The position numbers were made by a program, and so were the translations under genes. The notes beneath the pieces were generated by a model, which was not told where the DNA came from, made no database searches, and saw only the letters and a program-made list of their open reading frames with translations. This document shows positions 34,593 to 46,700 of a stretch of DNA of 64,000 nucleotides, piece after piece. The stretch's first letter is position 1. Each line of letters starts with the position of its first letter. Source of the stretch: Choristoneura fumiferana (taxonomy: Eukaryota > Arthropoda > Insecta > Lepidoptera > Tortricidae); the NCBI RefSeq assembly GCF_025370935.1, contig NC_133482.1, forward strand, positions 794,307-858,306, given 5' to 3'.

Positions 34593-36480
34593 ATAATTGT
34601 TCAAAATATAGGCGATACCTTGGGCTGCGCTCTCGTTTCGGAGGAGGCAAAATGGGGGTTGATGGTAGAAGTGTGAAAATTTAGGGTTGTATGTATTTTT
34701 AATGGCAAATCATAAAAAAATCTCCAAAGAATAAAAAATAAATTTAGGGGTGGACAACCCTCGTCATATCACATACATAGGGGTATGAAAAATTGCGCAA
34801 AAGTGATTGACTGATCTATAAATGAACAGCTTGAGCCATTGAACAGATTGCAGATTGTTGAAATTCAGCACACAGATAGCTATTATGACATAGGCATCCG
34901 CTAAGAAAATATTTTGTGAAAATCTATCACCAAGGGGATGAAAAGAGGGAAGGGAAGTATGTAGTATGTAATTTTTTTATTTTTACAGGTCTATACAGTT
35001 GTGAAACTCGGGGAAAACTTTCTTCAAATAAACTAAAAGGCACATTTCACTTTTTTTGAAAATGGGGATAAAAGTTTGCATGAGAAAAAACTTAATTTTT
35101 TGAAGTTATAATTCTAAAACTGAGTAAATGAACAGAATTAAAAGAATATGTGACCAATAATTTCTGAAAATTCGGGGGTAAAAAGGGGTAGAAAATTGTA
35201 TAAGAGAAACATAATTTTTTAAGTTGAGATTATGAAGCTTTGTGAATATATTCATGATGAGAAATAAAAGAACAGGTTTTCTTGTTAAGATTAAATAGAC
35301 TTTTTTTTTTAAACTACAGATATAGGTACTTCTATTTCTATATATCAATGCACAGCCCAAACCGCTGAAGCTAAAGACTCTTAATTTGGCACACATATAC
35401 CATGATTGACTGGGATACATGAAAAGGGATGTTCCAAAATTGACATGAGATTAGGAATAAATGGAATTTATATTTTTGTTTTATTGGCCCTATCTCTGTA
35501 ACTACAATTATTAGACTTCTAATTTGGCATGCAAGTATTGAATATTTTATGACGGATTAAGTGTGTATTGCTACTTTAAAATTTGTGTGTATGTTGACGA
35601 TAATGTTGGTCTACAACTTTCCAATTGGAAAGGATATTATGTTGTTGTACATAGATTTGGACATTTATGTTGCATTTATGCAGTGTCAGTACGTTAATAT
35701 CTTGCAGCTAGCTCATCGCATGCGCAAGCACAGGCTTCATCACCATTATCTGCTCACTGTTGTCATAATATTTACAAAAATGTGCATTTGCCTTAACCCC
35801 AAAAAAATAACTTTGCTGCCTTTGGTTTTTAATAAAGGTGTTTTACGGAAAAAAGGAGGATGGGCAGATTTGTATGGACTCTGGCCTAGGAACCAATAAC
35901 GACAAGCCTTATATCATTGGAAAGGTTTTTTTATATTCTACAACTTTTTGTATGGCAGGCAATCTCGAATTACTGTATAAAAAAAATGAAGACGCATCTA
36001 AGACAAAATCATGATACAAAATCATCAACATACAGGAACTTACTTAGTATCGAACAAACCTACTTTTCTGCAGCGGTAACTTTTATCACCCAAAAATTTG
36101 GGACTACCTGCCATAGTAAAGTTTTAGAACTTAGAATAAGCTATCCAGTGACATATCGCTTGTCCTTATTGGTCATTAGGCCAATTAGCAAACCCTCCTT
36201 TGAGTTGAAAGTTGTTTTGTTGATTATTTGATTGAAAGCCTACGATTTGTTCACTCACCTTGAAAAACTGTCGCTAGAAATACTGAAAACTGAATTCCTC
36301 TAGGATAATAAAATTGCTGGTTATATTAGAAGCTAAATATTACGCTAATTTTTATATTTATTTACAAAAAATTACATAAATTTCCATGATAAATTTGAAA
36401 ACTATGTGATTGAATGTCAGCTGTTTTTGACATTTCAGCGAAAGAATAAATCCTGGCAACGAGAAAAAAAAGTTGACACT

Positions 36481-37060
36481 GAAGGTGCGGCCACATGCAG
36501 TCGCTCGTCGCTCGATTGCAGCGATAAATCTGATTTTATGAACTTTGTCAGTGCGCATTTACGTACAGTTCAGACAGCTACATATTAGTAATCTGTGGTC
36601 CAGACGCATACATTTTTGGACCATTTTGACCAGATTGGCATTGAATATATCTAACATTTTAATTCTAACGTGACTAAGTAATCTTATAACATTTTACATT
36701 TTGAGGATGATAGGAGATTGAATTAAACAAAAAATATTTATTAATTGCTTATAGATGAAATATACAAATTATTTAAGCCGGGCTAGAATGACAATCTGAC
36801 AATATTGACAGTCTCAAAAATGATAACAGATTAAAGTTTCGTAAAAAATGCGTGGACAGCTTTCGCTGGCCAGTCTACTAAATGAGATTAAGACCAAGAT
36901 CATTCCGACAAGCAGCCATCTTGTCGTTGCTGCTCGACGCGGTGACTTAACGCTTCTTTTTTGAGTCGCGGGAAAATCAAAATCACATTCAAAATGGGGT
37001 CACGTAACCAGATTTATCGGTGCAAATAAGCGACGAGCGACTGCATGTGGCCGCACCCTT
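36481..37060. repeat. MITE, 580 bp, with GGTGCGGCCACATGCAG ends
   Basis: GGTGCGGCCACATGCAGTCG near the left end pairs with CGACTGCATGTGGCCGCACC near the right, and the arms continue through CTCGTCGCT and an ATAAATCTG / AGATTTAT block. A 5-bp direct repeat, ACACT, flanks both ends. No coding frame. It lies about 480 bp upstream of the FKBP-like start codon. Confidence 0.82.
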
Positions 37061-37536
37061 ACACTCAGATTCTCACACAATCAGTTCTATTATATTAAAC
37101 TAAATAAATAATATTAAGAGCAAAATTTTCGATAAATATAAATATAAATGGTAAAAAAAATTGAAGTGGAATTAGATTCAAACTCCTGGACTCTCAAAAC
37201 ATTATAGATCCAACATGGCGTTCGAAAAGCATTACACTCCTTAATGAGTCTTATTTATTTCTTTCTCTAGATTCTCTTAAATTTAAGAATATTCATTCAT
37301 ATATTCAAATTTATGTCAGTGTGTGATAAAAGATTAATTCATCATTTTATTATTATGCGCACGTTGAGATTTACAATAAAGTTACAATTGGTTTTAGAAC
37401 TGTAATTTTTGACGTATCGTTGAATGATCGGAAGCTGTGTGTTTGGCTGTGTGTTGTGTTCTCTTTGGTTGAGTTTGTTATTATAGTGGATTTATTAAGA
37501 ATTAGCTCTATATATCTCACTTGAACTGTTTATAAC

Positions 37537-39100
37537 ATGAATCAACAAACAGTTTTACACGAGCGGCCTGATAAGCTGATTACAAAGGAAATATTAACGC
37601 CGGGAGATTATTCCGTCGTGCCTTACGAAGATGCCCGGTGCAAGATATTAATTACAGAAATATCGTGTACAAACGACGCAGGAAGCTGTGAAATAGAGCC
37701 ACAAAGCCGCTTCTTCAGTAAAAACTTCGATGGTATCGTTTTAATTGGAGATTCGGATTGTTTCATCGACAGAGATGTGGAGTTAGTTTTGGAGCGAATG
37801 TGTTGCGGAGAAAAGTGTGCAGCAAAGTTTGTGTACAGAGATGATAGAGGAGGGTTGGTTAAGGAGATATGCTGTAAGATTGAGTTGCAAGAGGTTATGG
37901 AAGAGCAGTTGATAAGTGACTGGGGCTGGCAACGTCTGCATGAAGCATCGTTGCACCATAAGGCCTGCGGGGTGGACTTGGTGAGGCAGGGACGGGTGGC
38001 TGATGCTTTTAGAAGGTTCAGCAAAGCGCTCAAGATGCTTGTGGCCATAGAGCCTATCAATCCTGAACAGATTGAAGAGGATAGAGTTAAGGAAATGATT
38101 GATCTTAAGGTTAGTATTTTAATAGAATGAAACTGCATGTTAAATAAGATCTTCATTGTACAAACATACAATTTATGGTAAATAAATAAATAAATAAAAA
38201 CTTGTGACCATATCAAAAACAGAGTAATGTTGTTCTGACTCATTTCTTGCATGTTAAGAAATCAACCTCAATTTTCATAAGTTTTTTTTTGAAGTCTGTT
38301 AACCCCTAGTATGCTTAAGACATGGATCCATTTTTTTTATGGTATAGGGGGCAAACAAGCAAACAGATCGCCTGATGGTATCCATGTCAAATTTAAGGCT
38401 ATCTTTTTGTATTTTGTATACCTGCATATAAGGTGTCACCCTAAGAATTTTGCTCCAGTAAACATTTTTTTTTGTCTGACAAAATATATCGTGGTTCAAA
38501 TTTGTAGTTCCCTTTTCTTGGTATTGTATCTCTTACAATACATAATTTTGAATCATCTTTTTGTATTTTTTTTTTTACTTTTTTTTAGCTCTATGAGAAT
38601 CCAATGAAGATTGAATTCAGTACACTTGTTTCAACTTGCCAAGGAAAGGGATAAACTAAAAAAAGACATAATATATTGTAGCATTTACTGAATGGAGCTA
38701 TTTTTGACTTTATTTTTGCCTAAAAGATAAATAACTAAAATCAAAATACTTTTAATTTCCTGTATTTACGAATTTATGTGTAAAACTAACACAACATCCA
38801 CAGATTAAACTCCTGAACAACCTCAGCCACTGTCAGCTCCACTACGAAGAGTTCCAGGCTGCAGCAGACCTCTGCACTTGCTCCCTCAAATATGACGAGC
38901 AGAATGTAAAAGCACTTTACCGACGCAGCACAGCATACTTCGGCCTTCATCTCTACGAGGAGGCCTGGCGGGACATCCAGCAGGTCTTGAAACTGGATCC
39001 TCACGACAAGGCTGCACAGCAGAAAGCCAGTATCATCGAGCCTAAGATGAGGAGTATCAATAAAGAGTACAAGAATGTGATCAAGAAAATGTTTGGTTGA
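37537..39100 (+). CDS. FKBP-like TPR protein (FKBPL/WISp39-like)
   Basis: Probable co-chaperone of the immunophilin type. Exons 37537-38109 and 38804-39100 join in phase 0 (GATCTTAAG / GTTAGT donor; CATCCACAG acceptor) to 289 residues plus TGA. Residues 1-125 look like a diverged FK506-binding fold (DGIVLIGDSDCFIDRDVELVLERMCCGE has the FKBP strand-helix pattern) without the usual aromatic catalytic pocket residues, so peptidyl-prolyl isomerase activity is doubtful. Residues about 130-289 are TPR repeats: LHEASLHHKACGVDLVRQGR, DAFRRFSKALKMLV, LNNLSHCQLHYEEFQAAADL and KALYRRSTAYFGLHLYEEA. Domain order and length match vertebrate FKBPL, which binds Hsp90 through its TPRs; binding here is inferred. 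Shutdown or AIP-type proteins are alternatives. The intron contains a short LINE-tail fragment (38.33-38.39 kb). Confidence 0.85.
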
Positions 39101-39714
39101 ATAAGTTTAGTCATTTGCTCATTTTTATTTTAAAATAGCGGTAATTGGATACCAGCAAGCTACAGTATGTCATACATCAGGGGTGGCTACCACCGATCGA
39201 CAACTATTAGTCCAATCGATCATGGCAAGGCAAAAAATATAAATACTGAACTATGCTGTTTCATTTAAGATTTCAAGAAGTATGTAATTGGTAGATCGCA
39301 CAGGGTTTTGTCAGTGAACAGTAGATCTTGGGTCTAATCAAGTTGGCCACCCCTGCCATACATAAAAAATACACTGTAAATATTTTGTAACGTCATATAA
39401 GCTATGAAACTATGTTTAATGTAATATTTTATCAGATTTATCTCAGCATCTCTGGTATATCATCGCTACTTTGAAAAGATCTTATATTTCAAATCAAGTC
39501 AACAAAATTGAACTGAAATTTCGCACAGAAAAGCTATGGATTTTGAAATATGTTTTTTTTTAAGTAGTGTCAATATGTACACCTGCAGACTGGTGCAGGA
39601 TTCCTTACAATGTTTTCTTTATTGAAATGCCCATGGCTAATATCTAATGTAAATAATGTTAAAGACATATGAACATACAGATTATATCTGAAAGAACTCA
39701 GTTTCAAATTATGA

Positions 39715-39930
39715 TTGGTTTTTGGAGTCTTTTTGTATTTTTTATTTCAGCTCCGAATTTGTTACTTTTACGGGTATCCCGTGAAACCATATCGAAAATA
39801 CAAACTGAGATGGATGCACAGAAAAACCAGAAAAAGAGACCAGCACTGGGAATCGAACCCAGGTCCTCAGCAATCCGTGCTGCGTGCTATAACCCCTACA
39901 CCACTGCTGGACAGGAATCTAGACACGAAT
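39715..39930 (-). repeat. tRNA-derived SINE, family D copy
   Basis: On the minus strand CCAGCAGTGGTGTAGGGGTT, then ACCTGGGTTCGATTCCCAGT form A and B boxes; the block TTTTTGGAGTCTTTTTGTAT is shared with the copies at 23.3 and 29.6 kb. Confidence 0.75.
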
Positions 39931-40769
39931 TTTTCCTATGCATACATATCTCAGTTTCAAACTCGCGAGCCTTAAGAGGTTTTAGGACACAGCACTAAAT
40001 TATTAGCCTATCATTAGATTAATCTTTAAAATTTAGCTTCTTATTAACTGTGTCCACCTGAATGAATGCAAATTTCTCAAAATATATTGTAGTTTTAAGT
40101 AATACACCATGTTTTTTTTCATTTCTGTTAACTTTGAGAGACTGATAAGTTCATAATTAACTTTTTGACAAATTAATAATTAACTTTTTGGCCAAATTGT
40201 ATTTTTTTTTTTTTTTCATAAATAAAGATAACAGTCAATTGTAAAATTCAAAAACTTCACGTGTGACATTGACGTGAAACATAAGAGACAGAAAATAGTC
40301 ACTTAGCCTTCTTTTGGTAAATATGTAAAATTAAAAATTAAAATAAAATAAAAAATACAAACATTGGAACATAGAACCTCCTCCTTTTTTGAAGTCGGTT
40401 AAAAAACTTAGTTACAGACTTTAAAAAATAAAATTTAAATAAGTTAAGAGTGCGAATAATTTATTATGCTTGATTATCTTTAAACAGTAAATGTTAGGCC
40501 ACTATGTCTGGGAAAAACTAACTTCTTTCGACTTGTTCAATGTTCATTTCAAGTTAACGGAAATCAAAATATAACATGGTGTATAGATAACTTGTAAATA
40601 TCAAAGCAATATATAGCATAGGCGGGAATGCATTTCTAAGGCTGATGATACTGATGACTGATGAGATGACTGAGGATTAGGTTTAAGATATAATTAAAAA
40701 TGTTTGAATTAATTTCTCCCATTTTAAACACCTGTTATTAGTATGAAAATATAACTAAGTTACTAAATA

Positions 40770-41308
40770 GGTGTCAGTACTTAATCACGAAAAACTTTTT
40801 CACGAAAACTTTTTCACGAACGACTTTATCACGAAACAACTTTATCACGAAAATACCATATCACGAAAACAATTTCACGAAAACTTTTTCACGAACGACT
40901 TTATCACGAAAACTTAATCACGAATAGACTTTATCACGAAAAAACTTTATCACGCCAAATTTCATCCAAATCCGTCCAGCCGTTTCAGCTTGAAGAAGTA
41001 ACAAACATTTTTCGTGATTAAGTCTATTCGTGATAAAGTTTAATCGTGATATCGTTTTCGTGATAAAGTTTTTTTCGTGATAAAGTTTTTTCGTGATAAA
41101 GTCTATTCGTGATTAAGTTTTCGTGATAAAGTCTTTTCGTGGTAAAGTCTTTTCGTGATATAGTCTGTTCGTGATTAAGTTTTCGTGATAAAGTCTTTAG
41201 TGGTAAAGTTTTCGTGAAAAAGTCTTTAGTGGTAAAGTCTATTCGTGATAAAGTTTTTCGTGATAAAGTCGTTCGTGAAAAAGTTTTTCGTGAAATAATA
41301 CTAGCACC
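40770..41308. mobile_element. Foldback-like element with 9-bp target duplication
   Basis: The 539-bp element is flanked on both sides by TACTAAATA (40761-40769 and 41309-41317). Its ends GGTGTCAGTA and TACTAGCACC are imperfect inverted repeats. The left arm (to about 40955) is an array of short TCACGAAAACTTT-type units; the right arm (41010-41295) is a longer array of the complementary CGTGATAAAGTTT-type units. The middle includes AAATTTCATCCAAATCCGTC. Long terminal inverted repeats built of short tandem units plus a 9-bp duplication are the classic Foldback design. No transposase is present. Confidence 0.85.
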
Positions 41309-41371
41309 TACTAAATAACTATGCATTAAACAATATGTCTCTACCCTCTGGAAAAAGACCGCAATCCCTAG

Positions 41372-41610
41372 TACAGTCAACGTCATAAATAAGTGATCAC
41401 TTTTGTACCTTGTCACTTTAACGTCATGTTAGAAAAGCCATACGAAATTGTGTATATGTATATGTATGCCATCCACGAAGACGCGCGGTTTTGTCAAAAT
41501 TAGACATTAATGACATTATAATAAGAACCACGGCACGCATCATCGTCTTCGTGAAACTACTGAAAGCGACAAGGTACAGAAGTGATCACTTATTTATGAC
41601 GTTGACTGTA
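41372..41610. repeat. TA-flanked MITE (Tc1/mariner-like)
   Basis: TACAGTCAACGTCATAAATA at the left is the perfect complement of TATTTATGACGTTGACTGTA at the right; pairing continues through AGTGATCACTT. The outer TA fits a TA target duplication. The interior (about 180 bp) has no transposase. Confidence 0.85.
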
Positions 41611-42329
41611 CCTAGAGTTCCTTCTCAGGAATGTCCTGATGTTGTAAATTTTTTGATTGGATTAGATAAAAATAAAGAAAAGTATGTTCAAAATAAAATT
41701 AATATGTTCCGATATATTTAATCGTAAATCAGTCGTTAATAAAAAATACGTGTCCAATTCATAATCTCACCGAATCTAAAGGAATAAATAGAATTTTTAG
41801 GACATATTGCAAAATTAGGGTGATATAAAAATTAGGGGTAATTTAAACATTGAACTTATAAAAATATAGTATTATGTGTGCGTGAGGTCCAGTAGCATTT
41901 TTAGAATTCCATATGTGGTGCAGTGGCGGTCCTAAGGGGGGAAGAAGGTCACCCCTCCCAAATCATGAGTTGCGACCGCTGTGGTGCAAGCTATATATTA
42001 TAGTTGTGGTGATAGATATACCTACCTAATTTTGAGTAATGTGGTTTTGAAACTGGAAAGATATATTTTAATAGAATTTTAGGATAGTTATAAAATAAAA
42101 TAATCCAGATTATTTCAACAGATGATTGTAAGAATCACAAATTCCGACGAAAACCTTTACAGAAGTTCTGTGGAATGAATCGAACCATATGTATAAATGG
42201 TGTTAAGAAAATTCTATGCGATAATCTAACCTACATTAAGGCTAGGTACTAATTACTAGTAATACGATATAAGTGGAAAAACATTAAAATTCGGAAAAAA
42301 TGGTTTTGTATGTATAATAGTAGATTATT

Positions 42330-42438
42330 GTCGTGGCCTGGAAGTAGGCAATTGCTGGCTGAGTATGAGTATTAAACGGACGAGCTTGCGAGTCCGTTTA
42401 ACTAATACGAAGCCAGCAATTGCTATTCCAGCCGAGAC
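42330..42438. repeat. Imperfect palindromic repeat
   Basis: Arms containing AGTAGGCAATTGCTGGCT and AGCCAGCAATTGCTATTCC flank a smaller palindrome (AAACGGACGAGCTTGCGAGTCCGTTT). Probably a MITE remnant. Confidence 0.65.
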
Positions 42439-42694
42439 TAATATAAAGCTTTTCTCAAAAATGGTGAATAATTCTGAAATAGAATAAACTTTTTCTCAAA
42501 ATATATTATAAAATTTAATACTTTTTGAGAAAAGATAAATTATTGTTCTGTGTCTCAAATATACCATACCAAACCTTTTTTTTTATTAAAATATTTTTCA
42601 ACTTACTAGTAATCAGTGGCCTCAATGTCTTACCATAGGTACAGGATTTTTTTAACTCCTGTTACCTATTTTGAACATGAAACTACCGTGAGAC

Positions 42695-42850
42695 TCACTC
42701 ATATTAAATATAATGACCAGATAAGTCACGTCTTAAATCGAGTTTAGCTCGACATGTTTCGGGCTAACCCGTAGCCCTTCGTCTTCGGAGCAACATGTCG
42801 AGCTAAACTCGATTTAAGACGTGAGTTATCCGGGTCATTATATTTAATAC
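42695..42850. repeat. Palindromic MITE, family A copy
   Basis: CACGTCTTAAATCGAGTTTA, then GCTCGACATGTT and the complementary AACATGTCGAGCTAAACTCG, TTTAAGACGTGAGTTATCC form long arms. The loop (AACCCGTAGCCCTTCGTCTT) is shared with the half copy at 30.36 kb. Confidence 0.8.
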
Positions 42851-43758
42851 CTGTTACCTATGTTGAAATAATCTGCATTACCTACATTTAGACCTTGTAC
42901 AGTTTTATCTAGCATAATGAACTCGATCTTGTATTATTTTTAAATAATAAAAATTGTTTTAAATCCAAAAAAAAGTTTATTTTTTTTCATTTCATGCTTC
43001 ATACATATAACATTTATGCCGGCGCAGACAGTGTCAAAAACATGAAAGTAATCATATTTATTTTCAGTTTAATTATTCATGTAGTCAGTTCAATTTATTT
43101 ATAAGTCATTGTGTATCGTTATGATAGTTTACATAACGTGGCTTTAAAGCGACAAGGTACCTACAGTCCATCAATTTGATTCGGAACTTCCTTATAGTGA
43201 CAAGGTTCGTGGTCGTGCAGCTAATTTGCTCTATTGGTTTGTGAGTAGAGAGCAATTCGAATTTACGAGTAAACAAGACAATTGAACATTGTTAGCAAGT
43301 TAGGTATGCCAGTATACCACGAAGTCAAATTCCTTATATTTATTGACTTCCTAACCGGCTTGACAGCCATTTGATTAGACATACTTTACATGCACTGCAA
43401 CGAAAGTAAACATGCTGCAGTTGAATTAGAGCGCATCGAATATTTACGGTACTAAGTACATAGATGACACGTCTTTTGTTTTCGTGTCAGTTGTGAAGTG
43501 CCTAAGGAGTAAGGACTTCACAGTTTTGAAACTTGTCTCGTATGACATCACCACAGTATAACACTTGTATACTGTGACATCACTCTCCCGTGGGTAGAGG
43601 CCGATGACATCATTTTAATATGACCTTACTACGCAGCTACGTAGTTCGTCGAAGTGCCGCGCCTCAGACACACGCGAATAAATTTAAACGATTTATTCAT
43701 AAAATGGTAGTCGCTTGTTGATTGTGTTTTGTTTTCGTTTGATTAGAACAGAAGAAAT

Positions 43759-46700
43759 ATGAGCAGTGAGTATTCTGTTATTACTTATCTAGTGTGTTAG
43801 TACTTGAGTAGCAGAGGGATAAGAAGTGTTAAGTTAGGAATAGCAGGTCGGTGTTTATGAATTGTGTTTACGCGCGCCTATAAATAGATAAGTTGTGTCA
43901 GGTGTGATTCAGAAGGCTGTGGCTGTGATTTAATGTTATTTTTTATTAAAAATTCTAAACAGGAAGTCGAAGGAAGGAAGGAAAAGTATTAGGGAAATGT
44001 GGTTTTTAATATAAATGTGATGGATTAATGGTATAAGCGTTGTGTTCAAAATAAACGTAAAATAAAAATATTATTCAAACTAAATATTACGCCTTTACCT
44101 GTTATTAGCATTCGTTTTAATAGCTAAGTCCATAATCATGATTTGCGCGATGCGTGCCGGTTTTCTCACATTTTTTTGTACCTAATCTGTTTTTTTTATT
44201 CGACTGGATGGAAAGCGAGCAAGTCGGTCTCCTGATGATAAAAGATCACCACCGCCCATAAACATCTGCAACACCAAGGGTATTGCAGATGCGTTGCCAA
44301 CCTAGAGGCCTAAGATGGAATACCTCAAGTGCCAGTAATTTCATCGGCTGTCTTACCTCTCTCTTGATGATGAAGATATTACCTATCTACCTGCCTTAGA
44401 GACCACACACAGTGTATTATTATCTATTCCACTTCGCTTTGGGTTCGTTAAAAAGAAATTATACATACGTTACAGATGATCCGAGTATAGATAGTGACTA
44501 GTTAGTAGAGTCTTATAACTGACTGGTAAAGTCTACCCGTGGTCATGACGCATGCAACTGCCTCGAAATACTTATCGAGAGCTAATTACATGTAATCAGG
44601 GTCCACGGGTCCACCTATACCTACATCCCGTAAAAATATATATATAGGTACCGATTACATAGCTTTAAATTCCACCACTCATCAGATTTAATGAAATTTG
44701 TAATGGAGATAGTTTGAGACCCAGGGAAGGACATAAGATAGTTTAAGTATATACACAGCGGGAATGATACAACTCCTTAATGATCAGTGGCGGCGTAGGG
44801 TAGATTGGTACCCTGGGCGGTTTTGTATGTACCCAAGTAGCTAGGTAGGTACAGAGAAGGTAGTAAGCTATTTAATTGTTATGTCTAACCTATTTATTTC
44901 CGAGCACCAGATTACGTATTTTACCGCAATGCCTACGCTTCTGTAGATATACGCCCATCGGCGTCCGCGGCATCCGAGATTTAATTGAAGTAAAAAACAA
45001 AATGTTTGCTAAAACCGTCAACAGCTGGACATCCTACGAGTAAAAGTTAAATGTAAACTTATACATTTACCACAGGACTTCTTCATTAGGAATTGGACGC
45101 CCATCGGCGTCTGCGGCGTTATATTAGGGTCCACCAAGACGTCGATCGGCGTCACTGGCGCTTTGTAGGTACGACGAGAATTGGATGTGTACGAGTGAGT
45201 TGTGCTTGGGGCGGACCGCCCACTCTGCCCCCCTTTACGCCGCCACTGTTAATGATTCCAGCCAAGATAGAGTCCCTGGCTTCCGGGCGCGGCATCCAGG
45301 TGGTGTCCCCGGGCCCCGAGCACTCGTTCGAGCTGGAGTTGGAGGCGCTGTCAGCGCTGCTGCTGCGAGAGGACCTGAGGGACCGCGCCGTGGTGGTGGT
45401 CTCCGTGGCCGGCGCCTTCCGGAAGGGCAAGAGCTTCCTGCTTGACTTCTTTCTACGATATTTGCAGCATACGGTAAATTAATTTGGGTTTTAGGTAATA
45501 AATAAAATGGAGACGATTATGAAGGTACAGAAGAGAGGAAGTTGTATCGACTCTTAGCGCCATCTAGTGAGCGAATATAGAAACTCCAAATCCTACATCG
45601 CGCCATCGAAGTTTCTCAACTCAAATTCGGTTTTGAGGCATAACAACTGCCTGGAGAGAGGTCTCTAGCGGTCTATTCTCCACAAAGTATTTCTTTATCC
45701 TGCTTATAAATAGGATATGAAGGGTTAATAATTGGCATTCGTTCATGCTGGAAAATCAGCCATATTAGGCGAACGTTGAACCTCAAAACGATTTTTATGT
45801 TCTAGTATAACCTGGGAGAGAGCGGTGACTGGCTGGGCTCGGAAGACGCACCACTAGAGGGCTTCAGCTGGCGCGGCGGCTCCGAGCGCGACACCACCGG
45901 CCTGCTACTCTGGTCGCAGCCCTTTAAAGCAACCCTCAGCAATGGCGAGAAGGTAAAACTACATTGTAAGGTTCTATAGTTACAGCATACAAAGCTTGAG
46001 TTCCGTTAGCATACGGAACCCTGAACAATAAGGAGTTCCTTCTCGGTTCGTCAGAATTTTTTTGTTACTTAATGCAATAATTACAATAATACAATTCCAG
46101 GCAACCTTACCCTACTCTAATACTTATTCTTTTAAGAATATCTTTACAATACACACAGCATTGGCGTGCATTGGGTTGATTTCAGAGTAGAGAGTTGGTA
46201 GTTTGCGCGTCACAAGTACTTACCAAGTTACCACTATAGCGATGCCTACCTCCTACCTATCCTGCTGTCTACTCAATGCACGCCATAGGGTGCTGGTAAA
46301 CTTAGGGCCGCTTTCACAGTCTATCTATCCCTGGGTTATGGATAAAATATCCATTCATCTACTCTCTTGTCTGTACAAAGTCGATCTTATTTGACCAGGA
46401 ATAATTGAAATCGAGGCCCATTCTGGTGATGTTTCAGGCGGTAATCTTGCTGATGGACACCCAAGGAACCTTCGACAGCGAGTCCACGGTGCGCGACAAT
46501 GCGACCGTGTTCGCTCTGTCCACGATGCTGTCCTCGGTGCAGATATACAACCTGTCACAAAACATTGAAGAAGATGATCTTCAACACTTACAGGTATACG
46601 AGTACCTATACCCTATACCCTACTTTGACATCATAAGTTATGCAGTGAAATGATAAAGATTGAAAGAAAGATCTGAGGCTATTTATTAAAATTACCGGAA

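Larger units (their letters stand above)
34224..37536. other. Intergenic region between FASTKD and FKBP-like gene
   Basis: The two flanking genes point away from each other, so both promoters lie here. Most of the interval is repeats: a CTAGCTGTTGCCCGCGACTC dispersed fragment (34.37-34.41 kb), family B (34.42-34.59 kb), a diffuse AT-rich repeat to about 35.6 kb and the 580-bp MITE at 36.48 kb. The remaining short open frames show no known domain. Confidence 0.55.
39101..43758. other. Intergenic region rich in transposon remnants
   Basis: This holds the FKBP-like 3' UTR, a SINE, a Foldback-like element, a TA-flanked MITE, two palindromes and the 5' region of the atlastin-like gene. I find no gene in it. 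GC rises somewhat after 43.3 kb, close to the presumed atlastin promoter and 5' UTR. Confidence 0.55.
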
